A stretch of DNA of 64,000 bases from Tumebacillus sp. BK434 (GTDB lineage Bacteria > Bacillota > Bacilli > Tumebacillales > Tumebacillaceae), in NCBI RefSeq assembly GCF_004340785.1, contig NZ_SLXS01000008.1:62001-126000 (forward strand), given 5' to 3'. The position numbers and the translations under genes are program-made. Positions 27,912-35,890 of the stretch are shown piece by piece. The notes below the pieces were generated by a model. It ran no database searches and was not told the origin of the DNA. It worked only from the letters and a program-made list of their open reading frames with translations. Every line of letters starts with the position of its first letter. Position 1 is the stretch's first letter.

Positions 27912-28125
27912 ACCTCACTTTCCCATCCAAAAGAGAGGAGGCGGCGCTGGAAACACAGGCGGGAACCACAAAGTACCAATGGTAAAATTCACAGTCGGTG
28001 GACAAGATAATCCCAACAGAAGATAGCTATCTATAGCAACACATACAGATAGAACCAGATACCTATCCATAACCTTACTACCCTACTTAAAAATCTTCCA
28101 CGGAAAGAGAGGTCGAATCGAAGAA

Positions 28126-28668
28126 ATGAAAGCAACAGGTATTGTACGCAGAATCGACGATTTGGGCCGTGTCGTTATTCCGAAGGAAATCCGTAGAACG
28201 CTCCGCATTCGTGAAGGGGATCCGCTAGAAATATTCGTTGACCGTGACGGGGAAGTCATCCTCAAGAAATACTCGCCGATCGGCGAACTGGGCGATTTCG
28301 CCAAGGAATATGCCGAGTCGCTGGCCGAAACGCTGGGCCACATCTGTCTGATCACCGACCGCGATGTGATCATCGCCGTGTCCGGCTCTTCCAAGAAGGA
28401 CTTCATGGAAAAACCGATCGGTGCCGATGTGGAAAAAGCGATGGATGAGCGCAAGACGATCACCGGCTTCACTCCTGGTGAATACGGCATCACCCGCGAC
28501 AAAGCGGAAACGTTCTCTGCCCAAGTGACCGCACCGATCATCGCCGGCGGCGACCCGATCGGCACCGTGATCATCCTCTCGCGCGAAGAGAACGTCAAGA
28601 TGGGCGAGTTGGAAACGAAACTCGCCGAAACGGCCGCCGGCTTCCTCGCGAAGCAAATGGAGCAATAA
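28126..28668 (+). CDS. spoVT: Stage V sporulation regulator SpoVT
   Basis: SpoVT modulates sigma-G-dependent genes in the forespore. The 180-residue product has an AbrB-type swapped-hairpin DNA-binding domain (about 1-50: ATGIVRRIDDLGRVVIPKEI) and a GAF-like C-terminal domain (about 55-178). It follows mfd in B. subtilis; here a 3.7-kb decayed insert intervenes. The start follows gagagg. A perfect sigma-G promoter is upstream. Confidence 0.95.
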   Translation: MKATGIVRRIDDLGRVVIPKEIRRTLRIREGDPLEIFVDRDGEVILKKYSPIGELGDFAKEYAESLAETLGHICLITDRDVIIAVSGSSKKDFMEKPIGADVEKAMDERKTITGFTPGEYGITRDKAETFSAQVTAPIIAGGDPIGTVIILSREENVKMGELETKLAETAAGFLAKQMEQ

Positions 28669-28691
28669 TCCCATAGCCTTATGAAGACTTG

Positions 28692-28722
28692 GACAGGTTG
28701 TTTGCGGCGACCTGTCTTTTTC
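28692..28722 (+). terminator. Terminator of spoVT
   Basis: gacaggt / acctgtc form a 7-bp stem with a G/T-rich loop, followed by tttttc. Confidence 0.75.
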
Positions 28723-28821
28723 TTGACCGTGCGAGTCCGCATTTCATCGGCCAAGTTGTCCTAACTCGTCCCCTCCCTTCATACCTTAGAAAGAAATGGT
28801 ATACTGAGGGAGGAGACGCAG

Positions 28822-30444
28822 ATGACGGAGAAAAACCTGTTCCTGCGCGGGGCTTTGGTGCTGGGACTGGCCGGCATCTTGTCCAAAGTGCTGGGTTCTG
28901 TCTATACGATCTTTTTGCAAAACATCATCGGCGACCGCGGCATCGGCCTCTATCAGATGGCTTATCCGATCTATTCGACGCTGCTGATCTTGTCCACGGC
29001 CGGCTTTCCGGTCGCCGTTTCCAAATTCGTCGCCGAGCATATCGCGCTCGGCGATTATGCAGGTGCGAAAAAAGTGTTCCGGGTCTCATCCGTCCTGCTC
29101 ACCGCGTCCGGCATCGTCTGCTTCCTGATCCTCTTCTTTGGCGCCGAGCAATTCGCCGTCTGGTTCGGCGACACCGAGGCGGCCCTCGCGATCAAAGCGA
29201 TCGCCCCCGCCCTGCTCGTCGTGCCGATCATGAGCGCGATCCGCGGCTACTTCCAAGGCTGGCAGCGGATGGAGCCGACGGCGATCTCACAGGTCACCGA
29301 GCAGTTCATTCGCGTCGGCACGATCCTCGCCGCCGCCGTCATCCTGCTGCAATGGGGCTACTCGGCAGCGCACGCCGCAGCTGGCGCCGCTTTTGGCGCT
29401 TTCACCGGCGCGGTGTTCGGCTTCCTGATCCTGCTCGTCTACGCGTGGCGCAAACGCGAATTGTTCCGTCACGATATCCGCTTCAAAAACAAAGTTCCGC
29501 CGCAGCGGACTTGGGTACATATCAAAAAGCTCTGCTGGTACGCCCTGCCGATCTCGCTTGGCGCGCTCGTCGTCCCGCTGATGAACAACATCGACGTGGT
29601 GACGGTCGTCAACCTGCTCAAAGCATGCGGCTACTCGCAACAACAGGCGACGGAGATGTTCGGCCTGCTCACCGGCCGCGCCTTCAAGCTGATGCTGCTC
29701 CCGACCACCTTCGCGTCGGCGATCGGCACGGCGCTCCTGCCGGCGATCGCTGCCGCCATCGCTTTGAAAAACAACCGCCTCGTCGCCCACCGCATGGAGT
29801 TGGCGATGCGGATGACCGTGCTGGTCGCGCTGCCGTCTGCCGTCGGGCTGGCCCTGCTGGCCGCCCCGGTCGATATCATGCTGTTCAAAAACACCGAAGG
29901 CACGCAGGCGATCATCGCCATCGCGGCGGCGACCCTGTTCTCCTCGATTCAGTTGACCACAAGCTCGATCCTGCAAGGGATCGGCATCGTTTACATCCCG
30001 GTGCGCAACCTGTTCATCGGCGCGGTCGCCAAGCTCGGCCTGAACTTCCTGCTCGTGCCGGTCTGGGGCATCAACGGCGCGGCGCTGGCGACGGTGGCGT
30101 CCTACCTGCTGGCGACAGCGCTCAACCTGTACAGCCTCTACCGCCGCACCGGCGTGGTGTTCGACCTGCGCGCGATGCTGCTTCGCCCGCTGCTCGCCAC
30201 GTTTTTCATGGCGGTCGCCGCCTACTCCTTCCTGCGGGAACTGTGGCCGTATCTGGCCCAGCAGCTCGACTCGGAGCGGATGGCGGCTGCTGCGGTGGCG
30301 CTGGGGGCGATGACAGCGGCGGCGCTGGTCTATACGGTCGCGCTGCTGGTGACCGGCTCGGTGACGCGCCAGGACACGCTGGCGATCCCCAAAGTGGGGC
30401 CGAAGCTGACCCTCTTGTTCTCGAAACTTGGATTGATCCGCTAA
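28822..30444 (+). CDS. yabM: MOP-family polysaccharide/lipid flippase (SpoVB/YabM-like)
   Basis: The 540-residue product is almost wholly hydrophobic with about 14 predicted membrane helices, the length and pattern of the SpoVB/MurJ-type flippases. The start LFLRGALVLGLAGILSKVLG is typical. Position between spoVT and mazG/yabN equals that of B. subtilis yabM. The substrate is likely a lipid-linked cell-wall or spore precursor, but it is not determined by sequence. The ATG follows ggaggag. Confidence 0.9.
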   Translation: MTEKNLFLRGALVLGLAGILSKVLGSVYTIFLQNIIGDRGIGLYQMAYPIYSTLLILSTAGFPVAVSKFVAEHIALGDYAGAKKVFRVSSVLLTASGIVCFLILFFGAEQFAVWFGDTEAALAIKAIAPALLVVPIMSAIRGYFQGWQRMEPTAISQVTEQFIRVGTILAAAVILLQWGYSAAHAAAGAAFGAFTGAVFGFLILLVYAWRKRELFRHDIRFKNKVPPQRTWVHIKKLCWYALPISLGALVVPLMNNIDVVTVVNLLKACGYSQQQATEMFGLLTGRAFKLMLLPTTFASAIGTALLPAIAAAIALKNNRLVAHRMELAMRMTVLVALPSAVGLALLAAPVDIMLFKNTEGTQAIIAIAAATLFSSIQLTTSSILQGIGIVYIPVRNLFIGAVAKLGLNFLLVPVWGINGAALATVASYLLATALNLYSLYRRTGVVFDLRAMLLRPLLATFFMAVAAYSFLRELWPYLAQQLDSERMAAAAVALGAMTAAALVYTVALLVTGSVTRQDTLAIPKVGPKLTLLFSKLGLIR

Positions 30445-30463
30445 CCAGCGGCAAGGAGTGAAT

Positions 30464-31936
30464 GTGAAAATGGCAAAAGTAACAGTCGTAGGGCTGGGCC
30501 CGGGCGCTTGGAGCGGGCTTCCCCTCGGTACGTATCGCATGTTAGAAGAGCAGCAGCAAGGCGGCGGTGCGATCTATTTCCGCACCGAACGCCATCCGGT
30601 CGTCGACGATCTCCGTCAGCAGGGGATCGTCTTTGCTGTGCTTGACCACTTTTATGAGCAAGCGGAAAATTTCACAGACGTGTACCAGAGCATCACCGAG
30701 TTCCTTTTAAAAGAAGCTCTGGAAAAAGAGCACATCATCTACGCCGTCCCGGGCCATCCCGGCGTGGCGGAGACGACCGTGCAGAACCTGCGCCGCCAAG
30801 GGAAAGCGGCCGGCGTGGAGATCGTGATCGGCCCCGGCCATTCCTTCCTCGATGACCTGCTCGTCGCCGTCGGCGTCGACCCGGCCGACGGGATGCTGCT
30901 GCTCGACGGGACAAGCCTCTTGCCCCGCCAGCTCAACCCGAGCCTGCACACGGTGATCATGCAGGTTTACTCGCCGGACGTCGCGTCCGACATCAAGTTG
31001 ACCCTGATGGAGCAGTACGGCGACGAATACGAAGTGACGGTCGTCCGCGCCATCGGCGTGCCCGGCGAGGAAAGAGTCGTCACCGTGCCGCTCTATGAGC
31101 TCGACCGGTTGGATTTTATCGACCACCTCACTTCCCTGTTCGTGCCGAAGACGGAGGAAGCGGCGATCGTCAATCGCCAGATGTGGAAGTTCGTCGAGAT
31201 CATCAAAGACTTGCGCGACCCGGACACCGGCTGCCCGTGGGATCTCAAGCAGACGCACCAGTCCCTGCGCAAATACCTGCTCGAAGAAGCGTACGAAGCG
31301 GCCGACGCGATCGATGAAGACGATCCGTACGCGTTGGCCGACGAGCTCGGCGACGTGCTGTTGCAGATCGTCCTGCACGCGCAGATCGGCGCGGAAGAAG
31401 GGACGTTTGACATCTACGAAGTGATCCGCTCCGTGTCGGACAAGATGATCCGCCGCCACCCGCACGTCTTCGGCGGCGGGAAGGAAGCGGACACCGCCGA
31501 AGAGGTCGTCGCGAACTGGGCGGAGATCAAAGCGCAGGAGAAGGAGGAAAAAGGGCTGGTGCCGCAGTCGCTGCTCGACGACGTGCCCCGCGGGCTGCCT
31601 GCCGTCACCGCCGCCCTCAACCTGCAGAAGAAAGCCGCCCAAGCCGGATTCGACTGGGATGACATCGCCGATGTATACGCGAAGGTAAAAGAAGAAATAA
31701 ATGAATTACAAGAGACCACAGACAAATCTGACGAATTTGGCGATTTGCTGTTTGCGATGATCAATGTGGCGCGTTTCTTAGACGTCGATCCGGAAACGGC
31801 GCTCGCCGGCACCAACCGGAAGTTCCGCGACCGCTTCCAGTACATCGAAGCGCGGCTGCGCGAACAGGGCAAGACCCCGGAGCAGAGCACGCTGGAGGAG
31901 ATGGACCGCCTGTGGAACGAAGCCAAGCGGGGCTAA
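30464..31936 (+). CDS. mazG: Tetrapyrrole methylase/MazG fusion protein YabN
   Basis: The 490-residue product joins an SAM-dependent tetrapyrrole-methylase-like domain (about 1-225, VTVVGLGPGAW) to a MazG nucleoside-triphosphate pyrophosphohydrolase domain (about 235-480; CPWDLKQTH, LLEEAYEAADAI, DELGDVLLQ with the metal-binding acidic residues). MazG enzymes clean non-canonical NTPs. GTG 30464 is five bases after aaggag; ATG 30470 is possible. It follows yabM by 19 bp. Confidence 0.93.
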   Translation: MKMAKVTVVGLGPGAWSGLPLGTYRMLEEQQQGGGAIYFRTERHPVVDDLRQQGIVFAVLDHFYEQAENFTDVYQSITEFLLKEALEKEHIIYAVPGHPGVAETTVQNLRRQGKAAGVEIVIGPGHSFLDDLLVAVGVDPADGMLLLDGTSLLPRQLNPSLHTVIMQVYSPDVASDIKLTLMEQYGDEYEVTVVRAIGVPGEERVVTVPLYELDRLDFIDHLTSLFVPKTEEAAIVNRQMWKFVEIIKDLRDPDTGCPWDLKQTHQSLRKYLLEEAYEAADAIDEDDPYALADELGDVLLQIVLHAQIGAEEGTFDIYEVIRSVSDKMIRRHPHVFGGGKEADTAEEVVANWAEIKAQEKEEKGLVPQSLLDDVPRGLPAVTAALNLQKKAAQAGFDWDDIADVYAKVKEEINELQETTDKSDEFGDLLFAMINVARFLDVDPETALAGTNRKFRDRFQYIEARLREQGKTPEQSTLEEMDRLWNEAKRG

Positions 31937-32059
31937 CCACCCCGGCATTTCGGCAAATTTAAGCTCGGTTGCAGGAATTTTGCAAAGCCAGCACGAAATA
32001 CCACTTGGAATTTATAACCCAAAACACCATTGGCTTTTGGAAAGGGGCACATTTTCACT

Positions 32060-32332
32060 ATGAACAAAGTTGAACTGATCACCGCAGTTGCTGAAAAATC
32101 CGGCCTGAAAAAGAAGGATGCAGAACTCGCGGTTAACAGCTTTTTGGAAACCATCGAAGAAGCGCTGGCAACTGGCGACAAAGTACAATTGATCGGCTTT
32201 GGCACTTTTGAAACCCGCAAGCGCGCAGCTCGCTCCGGCCGCAACCCGAAGACCGGCGCTGAGATCACCATTCCGGAATCGGTTGTGCCGGCATTCAAAC
32301 CGGGCAACAAGCTGAAAGAAGCGACGAAGTAA
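32060..32332 (+). CDS. hup: HU-type DNA-binding protein
   Basis: HU is a dimeric nucleoid protein that bends DNA. The 90-residue product has the family signature [18 protein letters not shown] and the C-terminal [16 protein letters not shown] 32060 follows gaaagggg. Its place between mazG and rqcP is seen in many Clostridia and Alicyclobacillaceae, but not in B. subtilis, where hbs is elsewhere. Confidence 0.95.
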   Translation: MNKVELITAVAEKSGLKKKDAELAVNSFLETIEEALATGDKVQLIGFGTFETRKRAARSGRNPKTGAEITIPESVVPAFKPGNKLKEATK

Positions 32333-32335
32333 TTC

Positions 32336-32635
32336 ATGCGCCTTGATAAATTCCTCAAAGTGTCCCGCCTGATCAAGCGGCGCACCCTGGCCAAGGAAGT
32401 CTGCGACCAGGGACGCATCTCGATCAACGGACGCCCGGCCAAAGCCAGCACCTCCGTCACGGTGGGTGATGTGCTGACCGTCACGTTCGGCCAGAAGATC
32501 GTGGAAGCGCGCGTCGAGGTGTTGCAGGAATCTGCAAAGAAGGACTTGGCGGCTCAAATGTATACGATCCTTTCCGAAACGAAACGTTCGGGCGAGCCCG
32601 ACCTGGACGATGACGACGAAGAGGATGAAGCGTAG
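32336..32635 (+). CDS. rqcP: S4-domain ribosome quality control protein RqcP
   Basis: RqcP (YabO) binds the 50S subunit with RqcH and peptidyl-tRNA during alanine-tail addition on stalled ribosomes. The 99-residue product has an S4 RNA-binding domain (MRLDKFLKVSRLIKRRTLAKE) and an acidic C-terminus (DLDDDDEEDEA). It begins three bases after the HU stop with no clear Shine-Dalgarno, so coupled translation is likely. Confidence 0.93.
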   Translation: MRLDKFLKVSRLIKRRTLAKEVCDQGRISINGRPAKASTSVTVGDVLTVTFGQKIVEARVEVLQESAKKDLAAQMYTILSETKRSGEPDLDDDDEEDEA

Positions 32636-32669
32636 CAATACGTGCGTGAGCAGCAGGCAAGAACAGAGA

Positions 32670-32708
32670 AGCACCGGATTCGATTTTTCGAGTCCGGTGC
32701 TTTTTATT
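32670..32708 (+). terminator. Terminator of the mazG-hup-rqcP run
   Basis: agcaccgga / tccggtgct form a 9-bp stem with an internal cg-rich loop, followed by a T-run. Confidence 0.88.
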
Positions 32709-32713
32709 TTGTA

Positions 32714-32740
32714 TTAGGCGGACGACCCTCCGCATAGATT
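32714..32740 (+). promoter_or_regulatory. Possible sigma-E promoter of yabPQ
   Basis: TTA (32714-32716), 16 nt, CATAGATT (32733-32740) approximates the sigma-E pattern ATA-N16-CATACAnT with one mismatch in each part. B. subtilis yabPQ is sigma-E controlled. Confidence 0.35.
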
Positions 32741-32771
32741 GTACCAAAGGAATCATGAGGAGGAACAATCG

Positions 32772-33071
32772 ATGCCTGATGAACGTTTGCGCAACAAGAA
32801 TTACCCGCAGCATGAAGTCATCCTCCGCAACCGGCAGAACCTTGAGGTGACCGGCGTGCTCAACGTCGAGAGCTTTGATGCTCAGGAGTTCGTCCTGAAG
32901 ACGCAGTACGGCTTCCTGGCCATTCGCGGAGAAAATTTGCACATCAAGACGCTGAACCTGGAAAACGGGATCGTGGCGATTGAAGGCTTGATTTTAGACA
33001 TGGGGTACTTCGACGAAGGGATGACAGCCGGTGAGAAGGCAAAAGGCTTTTTCAGCAAACTCTTCCGGTAG
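32772..33071 (+). CDS. yabP: Sporulation protein YabP
   Basis: YabP is a mother-cell sporulation protein related to YqfC-type assembly proteins. The 99-residue product has the typical core HEVILRNRQNLEVTGVLNVESFD and the segment QYGFLAIRGENLHIKTLNLENG. The ATG follows tgaggagg. It is paired with yabQ 24 bp downstream. Confidence 0.93.
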   Translation: MPDERLRNKNYPQHEVILRNRQNLEVTGVLNVESFDAQEFVLKTQYGFLAIRGENLHIKTLNLENGIVAIEGLILDMGYFDEGMTAGEKAKGFFSKLFR

Positions 33072-33095
33072 GGAGACGGGAAAGGGGGGACTGAG

Positions 33096-33785
33096 ATGAG
33101 CCTGCAGATGCAGTATCTCACCATAATGGCGATGAGTATAAGCGGCGCCGTGCTCGGTGCCGTTTATGATGTCTACCGGACGATCCTGCAAGAGTGGAAA
33201 TACCTGCGCTGGCTGGGCCCGCTGCTCGACTTTGCCTTTTGGATCTTCGCGCTCCTGCTCGTGCTCTGGGCGCTGCACGGCGCCAACCACGCCGACGTCA
33301 GGCTGTACGTGTTTGTTTTGCTTGGCATCGGACTGGTGCTTTATCGGCTGCTCCTGCGTAAACTGGTGGTGGGCAGCACTGTCAGAATGGTGTTGGCGAT
33401 TACGTACTGTATGAAAATGGTGTATCGCCTCTTCCTGCTGCTGATCGTAAGCCCGCTCGTTTGGCTTGGGACCGCGCTGCTCGGTCTGCTCCGGATCATC
33501 GACCGGCTGGCGCAATTTATCGAGCGCCTGATCCTCTGGCCGTTTCAGCCGCTCTTGCGCATGGTCGCCTGGCTTGGGCGCACACTATACGGATGGACGA
33601 TCCGGCCGCTGATCGAGCCTGTGCTGAAGCCGCTGCGCAAAAAAGTCGGCCAGTGGCTGGCTCCGGTTCGAAAATTTAGCGCGGCCGCACGCAGGAAATG
33701 GAAAGGATTTCTGCGTGGCGTGGCGAATTGGTTAGTCGACAAAGATGAGGACGAAAGCGACAAGACCAAACCGCCAAAAGGCTGA
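33096..33785 (+). CDS. yabQ: Spore cortex membrane protein YabQ
   Basis: YabQ localises to the forespore membrane and is needed for cortex formation in B. subtilis. The 229-residue product starts with four hydrophobic helices (about residues 8-25, 40-60, 68-84 and 108-130) and ends in a basic amphipathic region. The VYDVYR motif near residue 24 is typical. The start follows aaaggggg. divIC follows 20 bp later. Confidence 0.9.
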   Translation: MSLQMQYLTIMAMSISGAVLGAVYDVYRTILQEWKYLRWLGPLLDFAFWIFALLLVLWALHGANHADVRLYVFVLLGIGLVLYRLLLRKLVVGSTVRMVLAITYCMKMVYRLFLLLIVSPLVWLGTALLGLLRIIDRLAQFIERLILWPFQPLLRMVAWLGRTLYGWTIRPLIEPVLKPLRKKVGQWLAPVRKFSAAARRKWKGFLRGVANWLVDKDEDESDKTKPPKG

Positions 33786-33805
33786 TCGAACAGGAGGAGA
33801 ACACG

Positions 33806-34156
33806 ATGAACAAATCGGCTCGCAACAAAGTCCTGCCTTTGCAGCAGGAACCCGAGCGGAAGAAGAAGCCCTCTCCCCGGAGCAAACGAAAGTGGAACAT
33901 CCGCAATCTGTTCCTGTTTGCGTTTCTGACCTGGGCCGGCTACGTGTTCTTTTTCGTGCAGGCGCCTGATATCGACCGTCTGAAGCAGGAACAGCAGAAG
34001 CTGGGCACGGAAATCCAGCAGATGAAAGTGACCAATCAGGATCTGAAGGCGAAGATCGAACAGCTGAACGATCCCGATTACATCGCAGAGCTGGCCCGCA
34101 AGAAGTACCTGATGGTTAAAGATGGAGAAACCCTGTTTGTGCAGCCGAAACAGTAA
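33806..34156 (+). CDS. divIC: Cell-division protein DivIC (FtsB-like)
   Basis: DivIC forms the divisome subcomplex with FtsL and DivIB. The 116-residue product has a basic cytoplasmic N-terminus, one membrane helix (about 35-52) and a coiled coil (about 55-90), ending ELARKKYLMVKDGET, a typical FtsB/DivIC tail. The start follows aggaggag. Confidence 0.93.
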   Translation: MNKSARNKVLPLQQEPERKKKPSPRSKRKWNIRNLFLFAFLTWAGYVFFFVQAPDIDRLKQEQQKLGTEIQQMKVTNQDLKAKIEQLNDPDYIAELARKKYLMVKDGETLFVQPKQ

Positions 34157-34168
34157 ACTTCTCCCTTC

Positions 34169-34197
34169 TTGATATATTGGGGTTCTCTCGTTATAAT
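34169..34197 (+). promoter_or_regulatory. yabR promoter
   Basis: TTGATA (34169-34174), 17 nt, TATAAT (34192-34197). Confidence 0.8.
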
Positions 34198-34244
34198 TTT
34201 AGTTGGAAACTTGTGTTCACCCTTAAGGAGGAGCTTTCTCTAAC

Positions 34245-34745
34245 ATGGCCATTGAATTGGGCAGCAAACTGGAAGGGAAAGTAACAGGCATCACCAATTT
34301 TGGTGCATTCGTGTTACTGCCCGGCAACGTTACAGGTCTCGTGCACATCTCCGAGATTGCCGACACCTACGTAAAAGACATCAACGATCATCTGAAAGTC
34401 AACGATGAAGTGACCGTCAAAGTCATCAACGTCGACAAAGACGGCAAGATTGGCCTTTCGATCCGCCAGGCGAAAGAGCCGCAGCCCGGCCAGGCAGCAC
34501 CTGGACCGAAGCGCGACTTCAACCGCGGCGGCGATCGTCCTCCTCGTCCCGACCGTCCGCATGGTGGCGGCGGTGACAGACCGCGTGGCGGCGGAAACCG
34601 CGGCGGTGGTCGTCAACAGGGCGGCGGCGGCCGGTTGAACTTTGAAGATAAGGTAGCTCGTTTCATGAAAGAGAGTGAAGACCGTCTGTCGGCACTCAAG
34701 CGTCATGAATCGAAGCGCGGCGGCCGTGGCGGCCGACGCAGCTAA
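34245..34745 (+). CDS. yabR: S1-domain RNA-binding protein YabR
   Basis: The 166-residue product has an S1 OB-fold domain (about 1-75: GSKLEGKVTGITNFGAFVLL, then VHISEIADTYVKD and KIGLSIRQA) and a Gly/Arg/Pro-rich tail (about 80-135) before a short basic helix. B. subtilis YabR occupies the same place and is much shorter in its tail. RGG-like sequence suggests RNA binding. It has its own promoter and terminator. Confidence 0.93.
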   Translation: MAIELGSKLEGKVTGITNFGAFVLLPGNVTGLVHISEIADTYVKDINDHLKVNDEVTVKVINVDKDGKIGLSIRQAKEPQPGQAAPGPKRDFNRGGDRPPRPDRPHGGGGDRPRGGGNRGGGRQQGGGGRLNFEDKVARFMKESEDRLSALKRHESKRGGRGGRRS

Positions 34746-34765
34746 CGATCGCGTACAACAACAAC

Positions 34766-34796
34766 GGCATCTCCGCCTGCTGGAGATGCCTTTTGT
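34766..34796 (+). terminator. Terminator of yabR
   Basis: ggcatctcc / ggagatgcc form a 9-bp perfect stem, followed by ttttgtt. Confidence 0.85.
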
Positions 34797-34862
34797 TCTG
34801 TGCGAGCCGGCAACCGGCATTGGAAAATTTTTGTTCACCGGAAATACATAAAGTTCCCCGTT

Positions 34863-34892
34863 TTGACACAACATGTAGTTGTTCATTATAAT
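34863..34892 (+). promoter_or_regulatory. Promoter of the small membrane protein gene
   Basis: TTGACA (34863-34868), 18 nt, TATAAT (34887-34892). An inverted repeat ACAAC-N5-GTTGT (34868-34882) fills the spacer and could bind a regulator. Confidence 0.75.
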
Positions 34893-34976
34893 AAAATAGA
34901 CTGTGGAACGGTCTCTTCTATTGGTATACCTTTTGGTATCGTTGTTTTCATCATCTGAAGTTAAGAGGTGACAGTT

Positions 34977-35171
34977 ATGATGTTGTTCGAAGGAATGACG
35001 CTCCATCCGTATTCCATCGCGTTTGTCTTCCTGATCTTCGCTTTGCTGAGCGTGTTCACCATGGTCTCGATGATCAAGCAGCGCAAAATGGGCCTCGCAG
35101 GGTTTATGTTCATCTCTGTTGTCGTCATGGTAGCGTCTGCTGTGATTTCGTCCCAAGTTTCGCCGTCCTAA
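34977..35171 (+). CDS. Small two-helix membrane protein
   Basis: The 64-residue product has two hydrophobic helices (about residues 13-32 and 40-60) separated by a basic turn (KQRKMG). The pattern resembles the DUF2759-type small proteins of Bacilli, but I cannot confirm this. ATG 34977 follows aagaggtga by six bases. A perfect-hexamer promoter suggests strong expression during growth. Confidence 0.7.
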   Translation: MMLFEGMTLHPYSIAFVFLIFALLSVFTMVSMIKQRKMGLAGFMFISVVVMVASAVISSQVSPS

Positions 35172-35197
35172 TCGGGCGGGTGCCGGGGCATCCGAAA

Positions 35198-35229
35198 AAA
35201 CCTTCTCCGCATGAGAGGGTTTTTTTATT
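35198..35229 (+). terminator. Terminator after the small membrane protein gene
   Basis: aaaccttctc / gagagggttt form a 10-bp stem with one G-T pair and a 5-nt loop, followed by T. Confidence 0.85.
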
Positions 35230-35271
35230 TTTACTTATTTTCCGAATAGTTTTATTTTAGTAAAGCCGTTC

Positions 35272-35298
35272 ACATCTCCCTCCGTTCGACATATGGTA
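35272..35298 (+). promoter_or_regulatory. Sigma-K-type promoter of a 45-codon gene
   Basis: AC (35272-35273), 16 nt, CATATGGTA (35290-35298) matches AC-N16/17-CATAnnnTA. Confidence 0.55.
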
Positions 35299-35341
35299 TA
35301 TCGTCAGCCGGTCAGCCGGCAAGTTATGGGGGGGAAAAGAA

Positions 35342-35479
35342 GTGGGTTTTAATCTGAACGACATTCAAGAGTACAACCTCGAGAAATGTCACGAACTGCG
35401 CATCAAAGAAATCGAGAAGTATTGGTCGCGTTTTGGTTATTGGCTCGCACACGTCGCGAAATTCAATAAAACCAAGTAA
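35342..35479 (+). CDS. Small protein of unknown function, possibly late-sporulation
   Basis: A 45-residue frame begins GTG at 35342 about seven bases after a gggggg site and ends at a 19-bp terminator stem nearby. The product is charged and aromatic (MGFNLNDIQEYN; IKEIEKYWSRFGYW), likely one amphipathic helix. A sigma-K-type promoter lies about 45 bp upstream, suggesting mother-cell expression and a coat-related role, by context only. No homologue is recognised. Confidence 0.6.
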   Translation: MGFNLNDIQEYNLEKCHELRIKEIEKYWSRFGYWLAHVAKFNKTK

Positions 35480-35494
35480 AGCAGTGCCACTCCA

Positions 35495-35539
35495 AGCGCC
35501 AAAAAGCCATCCCGGCCTGCGGGATGGCTTTTTGGCGCT
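35495..35539. terminator. Bidirectional terminator
   Basis: A 19-bp perfect stem runs 35495-35513 against 35521-35539 with a 7-nt loop; the arms contain A5 and T5, so it serves both convergent small genes. Confidence 0.93.
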
Positions 35540-35549
35540 GAGGGAGCTT

Positions 35550-35660
35550 TTACTTGGCTTTTCGGCTATACTTGGAGTACATCCACCAGATCGTCGAGCC
35601 GCCCAGTGCAGCGACGGCGAGGGCGATGCCGATATAGGACCAAACGATATCTGCAGGCAC
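35550..35660 (-). CDS. Small single-helix membrane protein
   Basis: A 36-residue frame starts GTG at 35660, seven bases after a strong aaggaggc site on the minus strand. It has one hydrophobic helix (IGIALAVAALGGSTIWWM) and a basic tail (SKYSRKAK). CATACTA, a sigma-G-type -10, lies about 30 bp upstream at 35692-35698, but no matching -35 is seen. No family is recognised. Confidence 0.5.
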   Translation of the reverse strand: MPADIVWSYIGIALAVAALGGSTIWWMYSKYSRKAK

Positions 35661-35721
35661 AGGTTCCGCCTCCTTATGTTCTCTTTGCGGGTAGTATGCC
35701 CAAGTTTTTTGAGCACCCCCT

Positions 35722-35750
35722 TTTACCTTGTGCAATTTTTGTGCTATAAT
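35722..35750 (+). promoter_or_regulatory. rpoE promoter
   Basis: TTTACC (35722-35727), 17 nt, TATAAT (35745-35750) preceded by TGc. The leader is about 130 nt. Confidence 0.6.
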
Positions 35751-35890
35751 CGGTCTTGCTCTCTGTATTCGGATGAATATTCTTCCTGTTGGTGGCTAGA
35801 CTAGAGTATTGGACTCGCTCCCTGCAGGATGTGCTGAATTTGTACATACATGAAGTGTTAGAAACGTGAAACGGAAAGGAAGTGCTGGCC

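Noticed and set aside
28689-30461. 590-codon frame overlapping yabM
   Set aside because: Arg-rich shifted-frame shadow; the 540-residue membrane protein frame is the real one.
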